NCBI GenBank assembly: GCA_945861465.1
Contig: CAMAVB010000041.1
Span: forward strand, 1-39,552
DNA: 39,552 nt
Direction of reading: 5' to 3'
From: Candidatus Kuenenia stuttgartensis
GTDB taxonomy: Bacteria; Planctomycetota; Planctomycetia; Planctomycetales; Planctomycetaceae
Position numbers and translations under genes: made by a program. The notes beneath the pieces were generated by a model. It did not search any database and was not told where the DNA came from. It was given only the letters and a program-made list of their open reading frames with translations. Each line of letters opens with the position of its first letter. Position 1 is the first letter of the stretch. Positions 34,044 through 39,552 of the stretch are shown here, one piece after another.

Positions 34044-34424
34044 CTATAACATCCCTAAGGCCACATCGGGGAAGCGGACCTGGTCGGCGAGGATCTGATG
34101 CGGACCATCGGCACCCGCAAGGATGCCAAGGTCGTGCATATCGAGATAATTCTGCAGTGCCTGTGCAAGTCGCAGCGCCAATCGCGATTCCTGATGTCCC
34201 ACAACTTTCTCCACCAGCACACCATCGACCAGCTCGCACAGACACTTCGGCTCGCGATCGCACAACCGCACGACGTCGGCAACGGTGGCCGTGCCGGGGA
34301 ATGGGTGGAGTCGAATCCGCTTGAGCGGCACGTTCCCCAGCCGATCCATCAAATCCGCAAGCGTTTCCAGCATGTCGAGTTCTGTTGCGATCATCGTGCC
34401 CTCGGTGCGTTGTAACTGTTTCAT
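34044..34424 (-). pseudogene. Uma2 family (DUF820) nuclease-fold protein, 3'-truncated
   Basis: The 126-residue frame begins like Uma2 proteins: LADLMDRLGNVPLKRIRLHP, CELVDGVLVEKVVGHQESRL, LAGADGPHQILADQVRFPDV. It stops just after the PDVA strand, whereas family members usually continue to about 190-210 residues and carry the remaining PD-(D/E)XK catalytic residues there. It should therefore be inactive. The stop is immediately followed by the dispersed repeat, which suggests the repeat replaced the 3' end. It starts 4 bp after the purL stop, so it is read with purL. The start could also be Met11. Confidence 0.8.
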
Positions 34425-34428
34425 TCGA

Positions 34429-37400
34429 TCACAGATTGAGTCCGGACTGCCAGTTGGCCTTCAAATCTTTCAAAGAAGCATGGACAATTAATGTGCCAGC
34501 CGGACTGATTATTCTGACCGACTGTTCGAGTGTGGTTCGACCGATTTGGATATGCACAAGTTCACTGAACATCGATTCGAACATCTGAGCGGTTTCCTGC
34601 TTTACTTCAATCAGAAAACGGGTGTTGGACTCAGAGAAGAGAGCTGTCGCGGGATTCGACGCAAGTGAAATCTCAACCCCAACTCCCCCCGCAAACGCCA
34701 TCTCCGCAGCCGCCACCGCCAGGCCACCCTCGCTCAAGTCGTGGCAGGAGAGGATCAGACCTTGCTTGATGGCCTGGTGCAAGGCTCGGAAGATTTTTGG
34801 GGCCATTTCCTTGTCAACTGTTGGCACGTTGCCGCCGGTGAGGCCGTTGACGAGGTTGTAGTGGCTGCCGCCCATTTCGTCTTTGGTTTCGCCGATCAGA
34901 TACAGCAGGTTGCCGGGGCCTTTGAGGTCCATCGTGACGCAGGTTTCGACGTCACCGACCTGGCCGAGAGCTGTGATAAGCAGGGTCGAGGGAATGGCGA
35001 CCGTGCGGCGTTGAGTTTGTAGGGTGGGACCAGCAACGCGCAGGCCCACCAAGTCCGAGTGGACTTCTGGTGGGCCAGGGCTCGCGTTGCTCGCTGGTCC
35101 CACTCTACGAGAAGAATCAACCTTTTCTTCGTAACTGAACTCATTGTTGAGACTGTCTTTGCCGCTGACGAACGGCGTGCCATATGCAACGGCGATGTCA
35201 TGGCAGGCGACGGCGGCCCGGACAAGGGTTCCGAGGGTTTCCGGGCGTTCAGTGTTGCCCCAGCAGAAATTGTCGAGGATGGCGATGCGGTCCGGGTCGG
35301 CTCCGACGGCGACACAATTTCGCACGGCTTCGTCGATCGCGGAGGCGGCCATCCAGTATGGGTCGAGGTCTCCATACTGTGGATTGATGCCACAGGAGAT
35401 GACCAGGCCTCGGTTAGATGTCAGATCGGGACGCACGACGGCGGCGTCGGATGGGCCGTCGTTGTTAATACCGACCAACGGTTTAATGACGCTGCCGGCC
35501 TGGACCTCGTGGTCGTACTGCCTGATGATCCATTCTTTACTCGCCACGTTCAGGGAGCCGAGAATCTGCTTGAGGTCGTCGGTGTAGTCGGCCTTATTGT
35601 AGCCATCACGCTCCGCGTGATGAGCCTCGGAGGTTGCATGTGATAATGCAGACGACTTTGCCGCAGCGGCCGAGGCAGCGGTGTTTGGCGTGGCAACGGT
35701 TGTTGGTTGATGTGAGGTTTCCCCTGAATGCTCCTCACGCGGAGCGCGAGGGCTACTTTGAGTGAGATAGCTGGACTTGATGTCATACACCGCTTCACGA
35801 ATCACCGGAGGTCGCCCATCGTGGAGGAAATGCATGCTGACTTCACCGACTCTGTGTTCGCCGTATTTCAGAACAAGCTGCTTCGTGTCGGTGAACTTGC
35901 CAATGATGGTGGCTTCGACACCTTCAGAGGCGCAGAGGGCATGGAATGCAGCCCAGTTTTTCTCGGGCACGGACAGGACCATGCGTTCCTGAGCCTCTGA
36001 AATCCAGACCTCAGTGTACGACAATCCTGAATACTTCAATGGCGCTCGATCCAGCCACACTTCAGCTCCGGTGTCTTCACCCATTTCACCCACGGCGCTG
36101 CTGAAACCGCCGGCACCGCAGTCGGTGATAGCGGAGTAGAGGTTCAGATCGCGGGCTGCGAGGATCACATCGGCCACCATCTTTTCGGTGACCGGATTGC
36201 CGATCTGGACGGATCCACCGCTGATGTGTTCGCTTTCTTCGGTGAGTTCCACAGACGAAAACGTCGCGCCGTGAATTCCGTCTCGGCCCGTACGTCCGCC
36301 GACGGCCACGATCAGGTCGTCGGGGCTGACCTTCTTGTCGCACTTATCGACAGGAATCATGGCCACGTTGCCGCAGTAGACCAGCGGATTGCCGAGATAA
36401 CGGTCGTCGAAGCACACGGCTCCGTTGACGGTCGGAATCCCCATGCGGTTTCCGTAGTCGCGAACTCCGGCCACAACGCCCTGCATCACTGCCAGCGGAT
36501 GCAGCACGCCGGGCGGAAGCTGATCGGCCGGATAATCCGGTCGAGCGAAGCAGAACACATCAGTGCTGCAGACCGGGCGAGCCCCCAGCCCCGTCCCCAG
36601 CGGATCGCGGATGACACCGCCGAGCCCCGTGTTGGCGCCACCGTAGGGTTCGATGGCGGACGGATGGTTGTGAGTTTCGACTTTGATGCAGACATTCTGC
36701 CGATCATCAAACTTAACGATGCCGGCGTTGTCCTTAAAGACGCTCACGCACCAGTCGTCCTTGCCGAGCGATTTGCGAATCTCTACGGTTGCCGCAAAGA
36801 TCGTTTCTTTCAACATGCTGTTGAAGTGCGTATCCCGGACGATTTTCCCTTCGCAGGTCTCGACGTAATGAATGCGTCCACCGAGCGTTTTGTGTGAACA
36901 GTGTTCGCTCCAGGTCTGAGCGACGGTTTCCAGCTCAATATCGGTGGGGTCGCGTTGCAGTGACCGGAAGTAGTCCTGCACCGTCTTCATTTCTGTGATA
37001 CTCAGATACAACTGGCCCTGCTTGCTGAGTTCCATCAGGGCTGCATCGTCCATGTCCCGAATGGCGAGCGTGGTGAGTCTGAACTTATACTCGCTGCCGA
37101 GCGTCAGGTCTTTGATCAGCAGCGGACCGGTGAGCACGTATTCAATCGCGTCATTCGCGAGCACCTTCTTCGACAGCTGAGTGACTTTGGCGGTGCCCAG
37201 ATCGCCGGTCAGCCAATAGCGTCGGCAGGTAGCGACGTTGGTGACGCTGAAGTCCATTCGTGCAAGAGCCCTGGCGGCGTTTTCAGCGACGCTGTCGGTG
37301 ACGCCAGGGTGGAGAAGCACGTTGAGACAAAGCTGAGAGCGGAAAGCCGAAAGCCGTGAACCGCAGGCAGCGTCATCTTCACTGTCGGCTTTCCGCTTTC

Positions 37401-37641
37401 CGCTTTCCGCTTTTGCAGGCAATTCGTGAATATGGAATTGCTCGGTGACGGGATCGACCAGTAACTGCTCAGCCGCACGTTTGGCGTCTGCGCGGGTCAG
37501 GTCACCCTGAATCAGAAACGTGCGAGCGGAGTTGACGGCATCAAGTCCGTTGATCCCCTGGCGGTGAGCACTTGCCAGGATGCGCTGACCTTCGTAATCC
37601 TTTTCGCTGCCGATCGGCAGAATTTCAACTTCCCAAAGCAT
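34429..37641 (-). CDS. purL: Phosphoribosylformylglycinamidine synthase, with three repeat-derived inserts
   Basis: A 1070-residue enzyme from the Met at 37641 ([11 protein letters not shown]); an upstream in-frame Met would add 31 unlike residues. It makes FGAM from FGAR, ATP and glutamine-derived ammonia in purine synthesis. The N-terminus has two PurS-like modules (about 1-75 and 105-180), followed by a PurL catalytic part with [46 protein letters not shown] and [13 protein letters not shown]. The glutaminase (PurQ) must be separate. Three segments are extra: about residues 78-104, 629-678 and 845-875. Each coincides with an inverted repeat in the DNA and each leaves the frame open. The Uma2-like gene follows 4 bp downstream. 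Confidence 0.95.
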   Translation of the reverse strand: MLWEVEILPIGSEKDYEGQRILASAHRQGINGLDAVNSARTFLIQGDLTRADAKRAAEQLLVDPVTEQFHIHELPAKAESGKRKADSEDDAACGSRLSAFRSQLCLNVLLHPGVTDSVAENAARALARMDFSVTNVATCRRYWLTGDLGTAKVTQLSKKVLANDAIEYVLTGPLLIKDLTLGSEYKFRLTTLAIRDMDDAALMELSKQGQLYLSITEMKTVQDYFRSLQRDPTDIELETVAQTWSEHCSHKTLGGRIHYVETCEGKIVRDTHFNSMLKETIFAATVEIRKSLGKDDWCVSVFKDNAGIVKFDDRQNVCIKVETHNHPSAIEPYGGANTGLGGVIRDPLGTGLGARPVCSTDVFCFARPDYPADQLPPGVLHPLAVMQGVVAGVRDYGNRMGIPTVNGAVCFDDRYLGNPLVYCGNVAMIPVDKCDKKVSPDDLIVAVGGRTGRDGIHGATFSSVELTEESEHISGGSVQIGNPVTEKMVADVILAARDLNLYSAITDCGAGGFSSAVGEMGEDTGAEVWLDRAPLKYSGLSYTEVWISEAQERMVLSVPEKNWAAFHALCASEGVEATIIGKFTDTKQLVLKYGEHRVGEVSMHFLHDGRPPVIREAVYDIKSSYLTQSSPRAPREEHSGETSHQPTTVATPNTAASAAAAKSSALSHATSEAHHAERDGYNKADYTDDLKQILGSLNVASKEWIIRQYDHEVQAGSVIKPLVGINNDGPSDAAVVRPDLTSNRGLVISCGINPQYGDLDPYWMAASAIDEAVRNCVAVGADPDRIAILDNFCWGNTERPETLGTLVRAAVACHDIAVAYGTPFVSGKDSLNNEFSYEEKVDSSRRVGPASNASPGPPEVHSDLVGLRVAGPTLQTQRRTVAIPSTLLITALGQVGDVETCVTMDLKGPGNLLYLIGETKDEMGGSHYNLVNGLTGGNVPTVDKEMAPKIFRALHQAIKQGLILSCHDLSEGGLAVAAAEMAFAGGVGVEISLASNPATALFSESNTRFLIEVKQETAQMFESMFSELVHIQIGRTTLEQSVRIISPAGTLIVHASLKDLKANWQSGLNL
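35019..35108. repeat. 90-bp palindromic element in frame inside purL
   Basis: The arms start GTAGGGTGGGACCAGC and end GCTGGTCCCACTCTAC, with inner arms CAGGCCCACCA / TGGTGGGCC around a short second hairpin. The length is exactly 30 codons. The outer arm is the same as in the intergenic palindrome at 30830. It encodes the Pro/Gly/Val-rich extra segment before [14 protein letters not shown]. Confidence 0.92.
35604..35757. repeat. Inverted-repeat pair in frame inside purL
   Basis: CATCACGCTCCGCGTGATG (35604-35622) and the inverted near-copy CCTCACGCGGAGCGCGAGG (around 35733-35751) bracket about 110 bp. Each arm is itself a small hairpin (7-bp stem, 5-base loop; one mismatch in the second). The enclosed DNA encodes an Ala/Ser/Thr-rich stretch not expected in PurL. 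Confidence 0.8.
37336..37412. repeat. GGAAAGC-type inverted repeat in frame inside purL
   Basis: AGCGGAAAGCCGAAAGCCG (37338-37356) is mirrored by CGGCTTTCCGCTTTCCGCT (37386-37404) with one mismatch, and a third TTTCCGC unit follows. The segment separates the two PurS-like modules and encodes a Lys/Arg/Ser/Ala-rich linker. Confidence 0.82.
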
Positions 37642-37984
37642 GATATGATGCAATCCAATAGAGGAGTTTTCTGTAGGTCCTTTCTGCCGGAAAGGACTCT
37701 GCCGCAGTATTTCAGGGCAGGAACTGGAGTACAAGAAACGGGGGGTGCGGATTCCTGAGAAGTGGACGTAACGACGTCCGGATCTTCAAAACTGGTGAAT
37801 TCCGGCGGAAATTTCCGCGTTGCTGCAATCGGAACATTCTGGTATCACTCAGCCCTCTCTCCGCAGCAGTTTGTGCCGAAACGGGCATCGAAGTGCTGCG
37901 AAATCAGCAGCACACGACCTCGCGAAACTCTCGTTCGCCAGGGGCATTCCTTAACGAACAGCGATCAGCACGAAGCTGAAAGCG
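37642..37984. other. Divergent promoter region of purL and the NtrC-type gene
   Basis: About 340 bp between two divergent genes. It should hold both promoters. I see no recognisable purine riboswitch, sigma-54 box, repeat or gene. Confidence 0.5.
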
Positions 37985-39427
37985 GTGGCCACGGAGTCGG
38001 CAGTGAGCACCAAGAAACGACATAGCCTGCGAGTTCTGTTTGTCGATGACGAACAGTCGATCGCAGATTTGATGCGATCTGAGCTGCCGCGAATGGGGCA
38101 TAACGCAACCGTTCGTCAGTCGCCCGGTTCCGCAATTGAGGCCATTCAGAAGAACGTCTTCGACGCGGCAATTGTCGATCTCAGAATGCCGGGCGGCAGT
38201 GGCTGGGACGTGATTGACTATCTGCGCGAACACTCCCCGGAGACAGTCTCCGTGATCAGCACAGGCCACGGTGATCGCGACGACGCGATTCGCGCCATTC
38301 GGATGGGTGCCTACGACTTCCTGCCGAAGCCGGTGTCGCTGTTCGAGATCACCAATGTGCTGGATCGCATCGGCGAAAAGAAAGCACTTCAGAACAAGAC
38401 GATCGCCCTTGAGAGCCGTTTGCAGCGTGTCGAGGGACGGTCAGATCTGATCGGCACGTCCGGGCCGATGCTCCGGGTTCGCAAGCTCATCGACAAAATT
38501 GCCCCGACGGATTCAGCCGTGCTGATTCTGGGTGAAACCGGCACTGGCAAAGAAATGGTGGCCAGGCGAGTCCACGAACAAAGCGATCGCCGTAACGAAC
38601 CGTTTGTCGCCGTCAATTGCGGGGCAATTCCGGAAAATCTTGTCGAAAGCGAATTCTTCGGACATCGCAAAGGTTCGTTTACCGGTGCTGATTCCAATCG
38701 CGCGGGGCTGTTTGAAGTTGCGAATGGTGGAACTCTGTTTCTGGACGAATTAGGTGAACTCGACAAATCCATGCAGGTTAAGCTGCTGCGATTTCTGGAA
38801 TCCGGAGAAGTACGACGGGTCGGCGACAATGAGTCGTTTCACGTGGATGTGCGCATCGTCTGTGCAACGAACCGCGAACTCCAGCAGATGGTCACGGAAG
38901 GCGTGTTCCGCGAAGACCTGTTCTTTCGAGTCAACACGTTCGAGATTTATCTGCCGCCGTTGCGGGAACGACTGGATGATATTCCGTCGCTGGCTATGCA
39001 TCTGCTGGCTCGACACCTGAAACGCGACAGCATTTCCCCCGACATGCTGCCGCCAGAGACAGTGAAGTTACTGCAGGCTCATCACTGGTCGGGCAACGTT
39101 CGTGAACTGGCAAACGTCCTTGAACATTCTGTGATCTTGTCTGATGGTCTGACGATTCGTCCCGCAGACTTGCCGAGAAGTATCAATCGCGATGTTGCGG
39201 CTGCTGTTGGGGCACCTCCGGATTCACCGACGATCGCAATGGTCCCCCAAAGTCCGATGTTTACGAGCGAGCCAAAGACGCTCCGCGAGATGGAAGAATT
39301 TATGATTCTTCGGGTTCTGGACAAGTACCAGGGCGACAAACCCAAAGCGGCAAAAGAACTTGGAATTGCCCTGAAGACGCTGTACAACCGCCTGAGCCAG
39401 CTGAACCCGCAACGCGACGCCGGTTAG
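37985..39427 (+). CDS. NtrC-family sigma-54-dependent response regulator
   Basis: A 480-residue regulator with a GTG start. The receiver (about 15-130) has the acidic pair DDE, the phospho-acceptor Asp in VDLRMPGG (about residue 65) and a Lys in LPKPVS. The AAA+ sigma-54 interaction domain (about 155-385) shows Walker A GETGTGKE, the sigma-54-contacting loop GSFTGA (Ser replacing the first Ala of GAFTGA), Walker B TLFLDELGEL and the arginine-finger FREDLFFRVN. A Fis-type HTH ends the protein (KAAKELGIALKTLYNRL). It should activate sigma-54 promoters after phosphorylation by a histidine kinase, which is not in the window. The targets are unknown. Confidence 0.95.
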   Translation: MATESAVSTKKRHSLRVLFVDDEQSIADLMRSELPRMGHNATVRQSPGSAIEAIQKNVFDAAIVDLRMPGGSGWDVIDYLREHSPETVSVISTGHGDRDDAIRAIRMGAYDFLPKPVSLFEITNVLDRIGEKKALQNKTIALESRLQRVEGRSDLIGTSGPMLRVRKLIDKIAPTDSAVLILGETGTGKEMVARRVHEQSDRRNEPFVAVNCGAIPENLVESEFFGHRKGSFTGADSNRAGLFEVANGGTLFLDELGELDKSMQVKLLRFLESGEVRRVGDNESFHVDVRIVCATNRELQQMVTEGVFREDLFFRVNTFEIYLPPLRERLDDIPSLAMHLLARHLKRDSISPDMLPPETVKLLQAHHWSGNVRELANVLEHSVILSDGLTIRPADLPRSINRDVAAAVGAPPDSPTIAMVPQSPMFTSEPKTLREMEEFMILRVLDKYQGDKPKAAKELGIALKTLYNRLSQLNPQRDAG

Positions 39428-39552
39428 GCGAGCGGCAGAAATGAATTTACCGGTACGACGGACTTCCAGTCCGTCGCATGGTGCTACTCGACGGACTGGA
39501 AGTCCGTCGTACAAATTGCGAATGGTAAGTTCTATCCTGCCGCTCGCCTTAA
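39424..39552. repeat. Nested palindromic element at the 3' end of the NtrC-type gene
   Basis: Outer arms AGGCGAGCGGCAG (39426-39438) and CTGCCGCTCGCCT (39537-39549) enclose a 23-bp perfect inverted repeat (39454-39476 and 39489-39511) with a 12-base spacer. Each inner arm is itself a palindrome (GACGGACT-TCC-AGTCCGTC). The gene's stop codon lies at the left edge. It could act as a terminator or mRNA-stabilising hairpin, but its layered symmetry looks like a small mobile element. Confidence 0.88.

Overview
The window comes from a planctomycete (phylum Planctomycetota). The evidence is the gene content: an ECF sigma factor coupled to a receptor-like Ser/Thr kinase, a DUF1552 protein coupled to a DUF1592/DUF1588/DUF1585 cytochrome-like protein, several secreted sulfatases, a two-domain FGE-sulfatase protein, and relics of ISKra4-type and REP-associated transposases. 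The species cannot be named from sequence reading alone. No rRNA, tRNA or CRISPR array was recognised.

Layout. (1) 1-5323, minus strand: a tightly coupled set made of an ECF sigma factor, a 1315-residue Zn-finger/kinase/transmembrane/DKNYY-repeat protein, a small membrane protein and a small hypothetical. (2) 5445-14508, minus strand: a tandem FGE-sulfatase-domain protein, a homocysteine S-methyltransferase family enzyme, a SASA-type carbohydrate esterase, and the DUF1552 and PSCyt/DUF1592 pair. (3) 14509-16253: a graveyard with no intact gene. It holds a dispersed repeat with a conserved hairpin, a fragment of a Y1/REP-associated transposase, a REP-like hairpin, a 7-bp tandem repeat and an ISKra4-type transposase broken by an in-frame stop. 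(4) 16254-24952, minus strand: three intact secreted sulfatases (two of them paralogues), a rhomboid protease, a DUF533 protein and a decayed fourth sulfatase. This looks like a locus for desulfating sulfated polysaccharides. (5) 24980-28891, minus strand: aquaporin Z, a Gly/Asn/Arg-repeat TPR protein and a SnoaL-like protein. (6) 29588-32809, plus strand: envelope or stress genes of poorly known role (DUF937, DUF4239, AIM24-like, LapA-like). (7) 32717-34424, minus strand: a chimeric sensor/response-regulator remnant, a second copy of the dispersed repeat, and an Uma2-family gene cut off at the edge of that repeat. (8) 34429-37641, minus strand: purL. (9) 37985-39427, plus strand: an NtrC-family sigma-54 activator followed by a nested palindrome that runs to the end of the window.

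The most unusual signal is repeat invasion of coding sequence. purL, an essential-type metabolic gene, keeps an open frame although it carries three separate inverted-repeat segments. One is exactly 90 bp (30 codons) and belongs to the same palindrome family as an intergenic copy at 30830-30906. A second repeat family, about 134 bp, occurs in opposite orientation at 14806 and 33907 and keeps its 20-nt hairpin. Together with the transposase relics and the pseudogenes, this shows a genome shaped by small palindromic elements that are tolerated inside proteins, comparable in concept to Rickettsia palindromic elements. The other strong candidate for new biology is the sigma-factor locus, where an anti-sigma-like zinc motif, a kinase and an extracytoplasmic DKNYY repeat region lie on one polypeptide.
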